Part shown: one piece after another, positions 43,620 through 52,097 of the stretch
Layout of the letters: each line of letters opens with the position of its first letter
Numbering within the stretch: position 1 is the stretch's first letter
Source of the DNA: an uncultured Eubacterium sp.
GTDB taxonomy: Bacteria > Bacillota > Clostridia > Lachnospirales > Lachnospiraceae
Direction of reading: 5' to 3'
DNA length: 64,000 nucleotides
Assembly (NCBI GenBank): GCA_948470065.1
Contig: CAOKNO010000001.1
Location: forward strand, 33,594 to 97,593
Translations under genes and position numbers: made by a program
Notes under the pieces: generated by a model
Database searches by the model: none
What the model was told of the DNA's origin: nothing
Seen by the model: the letters and a program-made list of their open reading frames with translations, nothing else

Positions 43620-46559
43620 GTGAAGAAAAGTATGAAACTGGCAGCATTGGCATTGACAATATCCATACTATCTGCAGATATATTTGGGAGCAGCATCCCC
43701 ATATCCGCAAGCATCCAGCCCAGCCAGGCGCCGGCAGGAATCCAATCCAGCCAGGAAGCGACAGGGGCAGGAGAAGGCAAGCTAGAATCTGTCCAAGAAG
43801 TGGCAGGGGTAAGAGAAGGCAAGCTAGAATCTGTCCAGGACGGGCAAGGAGCAAAAACAGGGGAGCAGGAAGCAGCCCAGGAAGAAGAAATAGAACTTAG
43901 CCAGGAAACTGGAGAAGGCAGGCTAGAATCTGTCCAGGACGGGCAAGGAGCAAAAACAGGGGAGCAGGAGCCAGCCCAGGAAGAAGAACCAGAACTTAGC
44001 CAGGAAGCTGGAAAAGGAACGCTGGATTCTGCCCAGGACAGGCAAGGGGCAGAAGCAGGGGAGCAGGAGCCTGTCCAGGAAGCAGAACAAGGGAATCCTG
44101 GATCTGATGAGGATGCAGTAATACTTCATCAGCAAGAAGCGGCTCAGGCGTTTGCAGGGCTTTTGGAAGATTATGCAATGTATGCTATTTTAGCGAACGG
44201 TACGGAATTTCCGGTATACCAGCAGCCGGCAGAAAGCGCTAAGGTGCTACATGTCCTTACCAGTGGCTATCAGGTCCGACTGGATGGCGTTGCCTGGGAA
44301 GGGGATGGGCGCCTATGGTTTCAGATCGCTTATGGGTTCCATGATGTAGAATATACAGGCTACATACGGCAGGAATCCCTGGTATCCCAGGATTTCAGGT
44401 TTGGGGAATGGATGGCGCAGTATGGCGGCCAGGGGGCTTCAAGGGCAGGGATGCGAAGCGCTGTCCGTGCGGCAGGGAATACCGATTTGTCTTCCTTTCC
44501 AACGAGTTACCAGGCCAGCATCCGGAAATTGATAGAGGCGCATCCAAACTGGACGTTCGTGCCGATGAATACAGGGCTGGACTGGGCTGAGGTATTGGAA
44601 AACGAAATGGTGAACAGCAGGAACCTGGTGGATATTAATCATCCGGTGACTTGGAAATCAACAGACGCGCAGGATTACAACGCGTCTACCGGGGAATGGG
44701 TGATAAAAAACGGGACGACCTGGGTACAGGCGTCGGAAGCAATTGTAAAATACTATTTAGATCCAAGGAATTTCCTGAACGAGGAATCCGTGTTCCAATT
44801 TGAACTGCTTACGTATAACAGCGCCGCGCACACAGAAGACGGTGTGGAGAAGATCTTAAGCAATACGTTTATGAGCCATAAGAAGCTAGAAGACGGTTCC
44901 GGCGGCGGGATAACGTACGCCCAGGCATTTATGAAAATTGGCAAAGAACTCAAAGTTAGCCCATATTTTTTGGCCAGCCGTGTCCGCCAGGAGCAGGGCG
45001 TCAATGGGACGTCTGCATTGATTTCTGGGAAATACAGCGGTTACAAGGGATATTATAATTATTTTAATATCGGCGCGACGGGGATTGGGACTGATGTGAT
45101 CACAAGCGGCCTTACCATTGCCAAGAACAATGGATGGAACAGCCGCTACAAATCCTTGTACGGCGGGGCAAACGTAGCGTCCTCGAGCTATATCACGAAA
45201 GGGCAGGATACGTTCTATTTACAGAAGTTCGACGTAGACGAATCTTATAACGGCCTGTACTGGCATCAGTATATGCAGAACCTCTTAGCGGCGGATAACG
45301 AAGGGAAGAATGTAAAGAACAGCTACCATTCCATGGGGGCGGTTAACAACAGCTTTGTGTTCAAGGTTCCGGTTTATAACAATATGCCTTCTTCCGCCTG
45401 CAAAAAACCGTCGGATAAGCTGAGCAAGCCGTCTTTGAAGGCTTCTAAGAGCGGCGATGCGGCGGTAACCCTTTCCTGGAAGAAAATTACAGGCGCTGTG
45501 GGCTATCAGATCTACCGTGCAGGCGAGGACGGGAACTATAAGAAGCTGAAAACGTTAAGCAGCAATAGCAAGGTGTCTTACCAGGATAAAACGGTAGTCC
45601 CAGGCAACGTTTATTCCTATAAAGTACGGGCGTATGTGAAATTAAATACGGGCAACCAGTATTCCTCGTATTCGGCTGTGAAGAAGGTTGACTTTACGAT
45701 AGCGAAGCCTTCCTGGAAGAAGCTGAGCGTGAAAAATTATACGACGGCTTCTCTCTCTTGGAACCCAGCGTCCGTAAGCGGGTACAAGATTTACCGGAAG
45801 ACGGACAATGGGAAATACAAGAGCATTAAGACCCTGTCCGGCGGCGCGGTGTCAAGCTACAAGGATACCACCATATTGCCAGGCCATACGTATGTTTATA
45901 AAATCCGCGCGTATAAGACAGTCAATGGTAAGAAGTACTACGCAGCCTATACCGATGAGAAATCCATCAAGGTAAAAATGAAATCATCCGTCCTGAACCA
46001 AGCGGCGGTTACCGGGGGCAGCAAGGTGAAGCTGGACTGGAAGCGCGATTCTAAGGCAGGAGGCTACTATATTTACCGCGCCGATTCCGCGAAGGGGAAA
46101 TATAAGAAGGTAAAGAACATAAAAAGCAATAAGACCGTCAGCTGGGAAGATAGCAGCGTGGCATCTGGGAAAACGTATTACTATAAAATCCGCGCTTATG
46201 TAAAAACCTCGGAAGGGACCAAATCGTCCGGTTATTCAAAGGTGATGTCTACTTCAACGGCGCTTGGGAAAGCAAAGGCGAAATCAGCCACAGCCGTTAA
46301 GAGCGGCATTAAGGTGAAATGGAAGAAAAGCAGCGCCGCCAAAGGCTATAAGATTTACCGTACCGCTTCCAAAAAAGGAACTTACAAAATGGTAATGAAG
46401 ATAACGAAGAATACAAAGGTAAGCTGGACGGATAAAAATGCCAAGCCGGGAAAGACTTACTATTATAAAATCAAATCTTATTCCCAGTTTCAAGGGAAAA
46501 CTAAAAATTCTTCCTATTCTAATGTAGTATCTGCAAAGGCAGGGACACAGACTGCATAG
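43620..46559 (+). CDS. Secreted N-acetylglucosaminidase-type autolysin with 33-residue repeats, SH3-like domain and FN3-like repeats
   Basis: Hydrolyses the glycan backbone of peptidoglycan. The GTG at 43620 (GAGAGG upstream) starts the signal peptide MKKSMKLAALALTISIL; ATG at 43632 is possible. Residues about 40-165 are acidic, Gln-rich repeats. About 180-265 is SH3-like (ILANGTEFPVYQQP, VLTSGYQVRL). About 285-590 is a glucosaminidase-type domain with AIVKYYLDPRNFL, LASRVRQEQGVNG (acidic catalytic candidate) and NYFNIGATG. The rest holds four FN3-like repeats of the same kind as in the amidase upstream. A perfect short palindrome-rich leader precedes the start but I recognise no riboswitch. 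Confidence 0.88.
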   Translation: MKKSMKLAALALTISILSADIFGSSIPISASIQPSQAPAGIQSSQEATGAGEGKLESVQEVAGVREGKLESVQDGQGAKTGEQEAAQEEEIELSQETGEGRLESVQDGQGAKTGEQEPAQEEEPELSQEAGKGTLDSAQDRQGAEAGEQEPVQEAEQGNPGSDEDAVILHQQEAAQAFAGLLEDYAMYAILANGTEFPVYQQPAESAKVLHVLTSGYQVRLDGVAWEGDGRLWFQIAYGFHDVEYTGYIRQESLVSQDFRFGEWMAQYGGQGASRAGMRSAVRAAGNTDLSSFPTSYQASIRKLIEAHPNWTFVPMNTGLDWAEVLENEMVNSRNLVDINHPVTWKSTDAQDYNASTGEWVIKNGTTWVQASEAIVKYYLDPRNFLNEESVFQFELLTYNSAAHTEDGVEKILSNTFMSHKKLEDGSGGGITYAQAFMKIGKELKVSPYFLASRVRQEQGVNGTSALISGKYSGYKGYYNYFNIGATGIGTDVITSGLTIAKNNGWNSRYKSLYGGANVASSSYITKGQDTFYLQKFDVDESYNGLYWHQYMQNLLAADNEGKNVKNSYHSMGAVNNSFVFKVPVYNNMPSSACKKPSDKLSKPSLKASKSGDAAVTLSWKKITGAVGYQIYRAGEDGNYKKLKTLSSNSKVSYQDKTVVPGNVYSYKVRAYVKLNTGNQYSSYSAVKKVDFTIAKPSWKKLSVKNYTTASLSWNPASVSGYKIYRKTDNGKYKSIKTLSGGAVSSYKDTTILPGHTYVYKIRAYKTVNGKKYYAAYTDEKSIKVKMKSSVLNQAAVTGGSKVKLDWKRDSKAGGYYIYRADSAKGKYKKVKNIKSNKTVSWEDSSVASGKTYYYKIRAYVKTSEGTKSSGYSKVMSTSTALGKAKAKSATAVKSGIKVKWKKSSAAKGYKIYRTASKKGTYKMVMKITKNTKVSWTDKNAKPGKTYYYKIKSYSQFQGKTKNSSYSNVVSAKAGTQTA
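43773..44111 (+). repeat. 99-bp tandem repeats in the glucosaminidase gene
   Basis: Three copies of a 99-bp unit start at about 43815, 43914 and 44013, preceded by a shortened 42-bp unit at 43773. Each encodes a 33-residue acidic Gln-rich unit (core LESVQDGQGAKTGEQE). Copies one and two are almost identical; copy three has diverged. Confidence 0.85.
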
Positions 46560-46584
46560 TACAGATTAGAGAGGCATAAGCCAA

Positions 46585-46643
46585 AGGGCGTCCCATAACC
46601 GTTTTTCGGCAGACATGTATCTGGATACGGAATGGGACGCCCT
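46585..46643 (+). terminator. Likely terminator after the glucosaminidase gene
   Basis: Perfect 12-bp inverted repeat AGGGCGTCCCAT (46585-46596) and ATGGGACGCCCT (46632-46643), loop of 35 bases, followed by ATTAAAATTT. The T tract is weak, so efficiency is uncertain. Confidence 0.55.
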
Positions 46644-46756
46644 ATTAAAATTTATGTGGGACAGCCAAAAGGCAGGATGGAAGCCTTATGGGAGGCGCCG
46701 CGTGAAGCAATAGAAGGCCAAGATGGAAGCCCTATGGGCATAACAGGAGAAATGCT

Positions 46757-48598
46757 ATGAAAATTACACCTTATAAGATCAAAAAAGGAATCCGTTATCT
46801 GAAGCATTATGGGCCAAAAGCGTTCTATCACCGTCTGCTGGATAAAATGGAGCCAGAAGAGGTAGCTTATGGGCCGTGGTTTGAGCGGCATAAATACACG
46901 CCCGAAGAGCTGCGGCGGCAGACGCTCCATGAAAAGGAACTTCCATACCGCCCGCTTGTCAGCGTTGTCGTCCCTTGTTATGGTACGCCTAAAAAATATC
47001 TGCTGGAAATGATAGAATCCGTCCGGCAGCAGACGTATGGGAACTGGCAGCTTTGCCTAGCGGACGCATCCCCGGGAGGGGAAGTGGAAGAAGCGCTGTC
47101 TGCATATCTAAAAGGACAGCCAGACGGGCGGATTGTATATCGGCGCCTAGGAAGCAATCAAGGCATTGCAGGGAATACAAATGAAGGGATTGCTATGGCG
47201 GAAGGGGAGTGGATTGCCTTTTTGGATCACGACGATCTGCTGGCGCCGGAAGCCTTGTTTGAGATGGTTTCTCTGATAAACCGTGATCCGGAGGTAGAAC
47301 TTATTTATTCGGATGAAGACCACGTGGAAGAGGGTTCTAAGGGGCTGAAACATAAAAACCCCCATTTTAAGCCAGAGTTCAGCCCGGATCTGCTGCGGTC
47401 TAACAATTATATCACGCATTTTTTGTGCGTAAGCCGCCGTGTGATCGGGCAGGCAGGGCCGCTTTCTACGGAATTTGACGGCGCGCAGGATTACGACTTT
47501 ATATTGCGCTGTACGGAGGCTGCACAAAAGGTAGGCCATGTACCGCGGGTGCTGTACCATTGGCGCATCCATGGCAATTCTACCTCGGATAACCCCATGA
47601 GCAAGGCGTATGCTTATGAGGCTGGGGAGCGCGCGTTGCGACAGCATCTTGCCAGGGCGGGGCAGGAAGGGCAGGTATCCCAGTTAGCCCATTTTGGATA
47701 TTACCGGATCCGGTATGCGGTAAAAGGGGCGCCGTTGGTATCCATCCTGATCCCGAACAAAGACCATGCGGATCTGCTGCGCCGCTGCATTGCATCCATC
47801 CAGCAATCCACCTACCAGAATTATGAGGTCATTGTCATTGAGAATAACAGCGAGGATAAGCAGACGTTCCAGTTCTACCAGGAATTGGTAGGGAAGGACT
47901 GCACTAAAGCCTGCGCCTCGGAAGGCGTATTGCCTGGCGGGCAAGCCGTAAGGGTCGTGCGCTGGGATCATCCATTTAATTATTCCGCAATCAATAATTA
48001 TGGGGCTTCATATGCCAGAGGAGAATATTTTGTTTTATTGAACAATGATATTGAACTGATCACAAAGGAATGGATGGAGGAACTGCTGGGCAACTGCCAG
48101 CGTCCGGAAGTCGGGATTGTGGGCGCGCGCTTGTACTATCCTGATAATACGATACAACATGCTGGGATTGTGGTGGGGATTGATGGGATTGCCGCTAATA
48201 TGTTCCCTGGGCTGCGGCGTGGGCAGGAAGGATATTACCACAAAGCTGCCATCCAGTTGAACTACAGCGCCGTCACAGCGGCATGTATGATGGTTTCCAG
48301 GAAGTTGTTTGAAAAAGTGCATGGCCTAGAGGAGGAATTGGCGGTTGCTTTTAACGATCTGGATTTCTGCCTGAGGGTCAGGGAAGAAGGGTATCTCGTA
48401 GTATACAACCCATTTGTGGAGGCTTATCACTATGAGTCAAAGTCGCGTGGGCTAGAGGATACGAAAGAGAAGGTAAGGCGGTTTGGTGAGGAGATTGAGT
48501 TTATCCGCAGGCGTTGGATTGGGCTGCTGAAAGCAGGGGATCCCTATTACAATCCAAACTTCTCTTTGAAAAAGTGCAACTACGCGCTGAAGCCTTAA
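46757..48598 (+). CDS. Tandem GT2 glycosyltransferase, second copy
   Basis: A 613-residue protein with a short N-terminal part (about 1-65) and two GT2 domains. The first has SVVVPCYGTPKKYL and FLDHDDLLAPEAL; the second has VSILIPNKDHADLL, LLNNDIELI, GIVGARLYYPDNTIQHAG and AFNDLDFCLRV. It matches the last two-thirds of the 841-residue protein at 7356 through both domains but lacks that protein's N-terminal accessory domain. AGGAG precedes the ATG by 7 bases. It opens the second glycan set; donor sugar unknown. Confidence 0.88.
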   Translation: MKITPYKIKKGIRYLKHYGPKAFYHRLLDKMEPEEVAYGPWFERHKYTPEELRRQTLHEKELPYRPLVSVVVPCYGTPKKYLLEMIESVRQQTYGNWQLCLADASPGGEVEEALSAYLKGQPDGRIVYRRLGSNQGIAGNTNEGIAMAEGEWIAFLDHDDLLAPEALFEMVSLINRDPEVELIYSDEDHVEEGSKGLKHKNPHFKPEFSPDLLRSNNYITHFLCVSRRVIGQAGPLSTEFDGAQDYDFILRCTEAAQKVGHVPRVLYHWRIHGNSTSDNPMSKAYAYEAGERALRQHLARAGQEGQVSQLAHFGYYRIRYAVKGAPLVSILIPNKDHADLLRRCIASIQQSTYQNYEVIVIENNSEDKQTFQFYQELVGKDCTKACASEGVLPGGQAVRVVRWDHPFNYSAINNYGASYARGEYFVLLNNDIELITKEWMEELLGNCQRPEVGIVGARLYYPDNTIQHAGIVVGIDGIAANMFPGLRRGQEGYYHKAAIQLNYSAVTAACMMVSRKLFEKVHGLEEELAVAFNDLDFCLRVREEGYLVVYNPFVEAYHYESKSRGLEDTKEKVRRFGEEIEFIRRRWIGLLKAGDPYYNPNFSLKKCNYALKP

Positions 48599-48610
48599 TG
48601 GGATTTGCGC

Positions 48611-48639
48611 TTGCCCTTTTTCCAATTCAATGCTACAAT
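48611..48639 (+). promoter_or_regulatory. Candidate sigma-A promoter upstream of the zinc-ribbon gene
   Basis: TTGCCC (48611-48616), 17-base spacer, TACAAT (48634-48639) with extended -10 TGC. It would transcribe the small zinc-ribbon gene and the sugar transferase after it. Confidence 0.6.
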
Positions 48640-48681
48640 AAGACAATCAGAGGAAAGAACCAGTTAAGAGAGTGAAAGCAT

Positions 48682-48891
48682 ATGATGAAAGTATTTATCT
48701 GTCCAGCATGTGGCAGCATTACAACGGTATCAAGAAGAAAAGAGATGTTCTGCCATAAGTGCCAGGGCACAAAAATGGTTCCGTCCAAGCTGACATTTTC
48801 AAAATATACGGAAATGAATGAGCAGGAGCGGAAGGATTATTCTGAGAGCTGGCTGTACATACGGAATCATACAAAGGGAGAGCCTTCTTGA
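48682..48891 (+). CDS. Small zinc-ribbon protein, function unknown
   Basis: A 69-residue protein with two CxxC pairs, CPACG (7-11) and CHKC (24-27), spaced as in a zinc ribbon, then a Lys- and Glu-rich tail. The motif MKVFICPACGSI at the start supports ATG at 48682 or 48685. It has its own promoter candidate and lies 98 bases before the second initiating sugar transferase. Zinc ribbons of this size often bind RNA, DNA or another protein; no partner can be inferred. Confidence 0.7.
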   Translation: MMKVFICPACGSITTVSRRKEMFCHKCQGTKMVPSKLTFSKYTEMNEQERKDYSESWLYIRNHTKGEPS

Positions 48892-48988
48892 AGCGTGCAG
48901 CAGTCTATTACAGTTTCCTTTTGGTGCATACTGTATGATAACCTAAGATTGCAATCTGATAGTAGGAACTTGAGCGAGGTCTTGGATT

Positions 48989-50401
48989 ATGTACAAAGAA
49001 CAGAAAAAAAGCTGGGTGAAGCATTTGGATTTCCTGATATTGGACATCCTTTGCTTAGAGGCAGCCTTTTATATATCGTTCCTCATCCGGTTAGGGGACG
49101 TCAGGAAATCCCCGCTGCTTCGGGAATACAACCGCTTGGCTGTCGTCTTGCTTTTGCTGGATATCTGTATCGTATTTTTTTTCGAAGCGTATACAGGGAT
49201 CCTGCGGCGGAATAAAATACAGGAGTTTAAATGCGTCGTATTACACTGTGGCGTTATCTTTGCAGGGATTACCGTATATATCTGGGCGAATAAGCAGTCC
49301 GAAATCTATTCCCGGCAGGTTATTTTCGTATTTTTAGGGATCGCCGTTTTGATAGAGTATTTTTTCCGGTGCCTGTGGAAGATCTATATCAGGCAGCGGA
49401 TGATCCGTGGGAAGAAGTTTTCCCAGCTTATCGTTGTGACGGAGAAGCGTTTTGCATTGGAATGCGTGTCTGATTTCCAGAATAACCGGTACAAGGAATT
49501 TGAAGTGACCGGGGTTGTGGTCGTGGATGAGAACCAGATCGGGGAAGAGATCTGCGGCGTCCCTGTGGTTGCAAGCGCTGACAGCTTCCTAGAATACGTG
49601 CGTATTAATGTGGTGGACGAGGTGTTTATCAATGGGAACACCAGGGAGAGCAGCGAGGCTTTGGCGAATGAATTGTTAGAGCTTGGGATTACCGTACATT
49701 TTAACCTGGTGCGTGAATCCAGGCTGATGCCGAACAAGGTCGTGGAGCATTGTGGGAAATACCTGGTGCTGACTACCAGCATGAAGATTGCTACGGCGCG
49801 CCAGGTTTTTTTGAAACGCTGTATGGATATTTTGGGCAGCCTGGTGGGGCTTGTCCTGACCGGGGTTGCATTTCTGGTATTCGGGGCGCTTATCAAGATC
49901 CAGTCCCCAGGGCCGGTTTTTTATTCCCAGACCAGGATTGGGCGGGGCGGAAGGCGTTTTAAATTCTATAAGTTCCGTACTATGGTCGTTGGCGCGGACG
50001 CCATGAAGCAGGATCTGATGGAAGAGAATGAAATGGATGGCCATATGTTCAAGATGGAGGAGGATCCCAGGGTGTTCCCAGTGGGAAGGTTTATGCGTAA
50101 GTTTTCCATTGACGAGCTGCCGCAGTTTTGGAATGTGTTAATCGGGGATATGAGCCTAGTTGGGACGAGGCCCCCGACGGAGGATGAATTTGAACAGTAT
50201 GAGCTCCACCATAAGGCAAGGCTTGGCATACGCCCAGGGCTGACGGGGATGTGGCAGGTCAGTGGGAGGAGCGACATTAAGGATTTTGAGGAAATCGTAG
50301 CGTTGGATACCCGTTATATTTCCGATTGGTCGTTGGGGATGGATATCCGGATATTGTTTAAGACTATTAAGGTCGTGCTTACAGGAAAAGGGTCGTCATG
50401 A
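48989..50401 (+). CDS. Polyprenyl-phosphate sugar-1-phosphate transferase (WbaP type), second copy
   Basis: Initiates a second lipid-linked glycan. The 470 residues show the full long form: N-terminal helices (about 12-115), a Rossmann-like middle (QLIVVTEKRFALECV, VDEVFINGN) and the catalytic domain with FLKRCMDILGS, FKFYKFRTM, the Asp-Glu pair in FSIDELPQFWNVL, SLVGTRPPTEDE and GLTGMWQVSGRS. Compared with the enzyme at 12047 it has a longer middle region, as in CpsE/WbaP, and no repeat tail. It overlaps the next gene by ATGA. Confidence 0.93.
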   Translation: MYKEQKKSWVKHLDFLILDILCLEAAFYISFLIRLGDVRKSPLLREYNRLAVVLLLLDICIVFFFEAYTGILRRNKIQEFKCVVLHCGVIFAGITVYIWANKQSEIYSRQVIFVFLGIAVLIEYFFRCLWKIYIRQRMIRGKKFSQLIVVTEKRFALECVSDFQNNRYKEFEVTGVVVVDENQIGEEICGVPVVASADSFLEYVRINVVDEVFINGNTRESSEALANELLELGITVHFNLVRESRLMPNKVVEHCGKYLVLTTSMKIATARQVFLKRCMDILGSLVGLVLTGVAFLVFGALIKIQSPGPVFYSQTRIGRGGRRFKFYKFRTMVVGADAMKQDLMEENEMDGHMFKMEEDPRVFPVGRFMRKFSIDELPQFWNVLIGDMSLVGTRPPTEDEFEQYELHHKARLGIRPGLTGMWQVSGRSDIKDFEEIVALDTRYISDWSLGMDIRILFKTIKVVLTGKGSS

Positions 50402-51162
50402 TAGATTTGTCAATCGCCATTGTGGCGTACAACGATGAAAAGGACGTCAGGAATGCGGTATGCTCGATTGTAGGGCATACCGCTGCAATTATTTCCAAGA
50501 AAATATATATTATAGACAACAGCGACAAAGAGAACCGTTTACCAGAACTGGCGCAGGAGTACCCGGAAGTGGAGTATCGTTCGCCAGGTAAGAACCTTGG
50601 ATTCGGCAAGGGGCATAATTATGTGCTGGATCAATTGGAATCCAGGTATCATGCGGTTGTAAACCCAGATATCCTGCTGACGGAGGACAGCTTCCCTGTG
50701 CTTATGGATTTCTTAGAGCAGACAGGCGCAGGCATGGCAGTCCCAAGGATTTTGGATGGGGAGGGCAGGCTGTCGGCGGTATACCGCAGGGAACTTACCG
50801 TAGCGGATATGGGCATACGGATGTTTTTGCCTTCCCATTTCAAGAAACGGCAGGCATACCATACCATGCAGGATATGGACTATGGCAAGCCGTTCCAGGT
50901 GCCGTTTGCCCAAGGCAGCTTCCTTGTCGTGCAGACAGGATTGTTCCAGCAGATTGGAGGGTTTGACGAGCGTTACTTTATGTATATGGAGGATGCAGAT
51001 CTATGCCGCAGGGTGAACATGGCCAGCAGCCTCTTATACTGCCCGGATACGGAGGTAATCCACAAGTGGGAGCGCGGCTCGCATAAGGACAAAAAGCTGC
51101 GCAGGATGCATGTGGAGTCTATGATACGATATTTTTCGAAATGGGGTTGGAAGTTATGGTAA
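50398..51162 (+). CDS. Family 2 glycosyltransferase, rhamnosyltransferase-like
   Basis: A 254-residue GT2 enzyme starting at the ATG that overlaps the previous stop. It has SIAIVAYNDEKDVRN, NLGFGKGHNYV, VVNPDILL in the metal-site position and GGFDERYFMYMEDADLC. The GGFDE...MYMEDADLC block is typical of WbbL-type dTDP-rhamnosyltransferases, which fits with rmlA and rmlC in the same window, but donor use is inferred. It lies in the second glycan set between the initiating enzyme and another GT2. Confidence 0.86.
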   Translation: MIDLSIAIVAYNDEKDVRNAVCSIVGHTAAIISKKIYIIDNSDKENRLPELAQEYPEVEYRSPGKNLGFGKGHNYVLDQLESRYHAVVNPDILLTEDSFPVLMDFLEQTGAGMAVPRILDGEGRLSAVYRRELTVADMGIRMFLPSHFKKRQAYHTMQDMDYGKPFQVPFAQGSFLVVQTGLFQQIGGFDERYFMYMEDADLCRRVNMASSLLYCPDTEVIHKWERGSHKDKKLRRMHVESMIRYFSKWGWKLW

Positions 51163-51200
51163 GGCTATGCCAGGGAAATAGAGGGAATGGAGTTGGGGAA

Positions 51201-51995
51201 ATGGAATCATCAGGGATCCGCGTTTCAGTGGCTATGGCGACTTATAACGGCGCAAGCTACCTGCGGCCGCAGCTTGATTCCATTTTAAGCCAGCTAGGGG
51301 AATGCGACGAACTGGTTGCCTCCGACGATGGCTCTGCGGACGGAACGCTTTCGATACTTCGGGCGTATCAAGAGAAGGACAGCCGCGTCATCCTGATTGA
51401 CGGGCCTAGGAGGGGCGTTAAGCAAAATGTAGAAAACGCCGTTTCCCATGCCAGGGGCAGGTATATTTTCCTAGCGGATCAGGATGATATCTGGAGGGAG
51501 GATAAAGTGCAAAAGGCGCTTGCCGCCTTTGAAGCGCAGGGCGCGTATGTTGTAATCCATGACGCGCAGGTTTTTGAGGAACCGGATTCCCATACAGGGA
51601 GCAAGGAAGGCTGCCAGGTTATCATGGATTCTTTTTTCCAGTTCCGCAATTCCGGCCCAGGCGTTATAAAAAATATGTGGAAGAATAGTTATATCGGATG
51701 CTGTATGGCGTTTCGGAGGGAACTTACGGAAGCGATCCTGCCCATCCCGGGGCAGATTGAAATGCATGACCAGTGGATTGGCATATTGGGGGACTATTTT
51801 TGTGGAAAATCATGTTTCCTGCAAGAACCGCTGCTGTACTACCGCAGGCATAGGGACAATAATTCCAGCCTGAACCACTATGGAATTGGTAAAATGTTAC
51901 GAAACCGAATCGTTTTTTTCGGTTATTTTTTTGTCAGGATTTTACATTTTCGCCATAAAAAAATAAGAGATTCGTGGAAATTTCAAGAAAAATGA
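51201..51995 (+). CDS. Family 2 glycosyltransferase (capsule type)
   Basis: A 264-residue GT2 enzyme: SVAMATYNGASYLRPQ, ASDDGSADGT and the metal-binding FLADQDDIW, the usual pattern of RfbV/CpsI-type transferases. The start at 51201 (GGAG 8 bases upstream) is preferred; an in-frame ATG at 51141 lies within the preceding gene and adds 20 residues. The end is basic and hydrophobic (FVRILHFRHKKIRDSW), probably for membrane contact. Donor sugar unknown. Confidence 0.85.
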   Translation: MESSGIRVSVAMATYNGASYLRPQLDSILSQLGECDELVASDDGSADGTLSILRAYQEKDSRVILIDGPRRGVKQNVENAVSHARGRYIFLADQDDIWREDKVQKALAAFEAQGAYVVIHDAQVFEEPDSHTGSKEGCQVIMDSFFQFRNSGPGVIKNMWKNSYIGCCMAFRRELTEAILPIPGQIEMHDQWIGILGDYFCGKSCFLQEPLLYYRRHRDNNSSLNHYGIGKMLRNRIVFFGYFFVRILHFRHKKIRDSWKFQEK

Positions 51996-51998
51996 CAA

Positions 51999-52025
51999 TT
52001 GATAAATTGGTAAAAATATTATAAT
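51999..52025 (+). promoter_or_regulatory. Candidate promoter upstream of the second LCP gene
   Basis: TTGATA (51999-52004) and TATAAT (52020-52025) with a 15-base spacer, which is shorter than ideal. It is followed by a triple 6-base direct repeat (52050-52077). Confidence 0.5.
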
Positions 52026-52049
52026 ATTAATCTTAACTTTGCGTAGAAA

Positions 52050-52077
52050 TGTAACAAAAATATGACAAAAATGTGAC
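52050..52077 (+). promoter_or_regulatory. Triple WalR-like direct repeat before the second LCP gene
   Basis: TGTAAC (52050-52055), TATGAC (52061-52066) and TGTGAC (52072-52077), each separated by exactly 5 bases (AAAAA). The WalR (YycF) response regulator of Firmicutes binds TGTWAH-N5-TGTWAH, so this is a plausible site for a cell-wall regulator. It lies just downstream of the candidate promoter, where binding would repress. Confidence 0.4.
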
Positions 52078-52097
52078 ATAATGGGTAGGGTGAAGGT

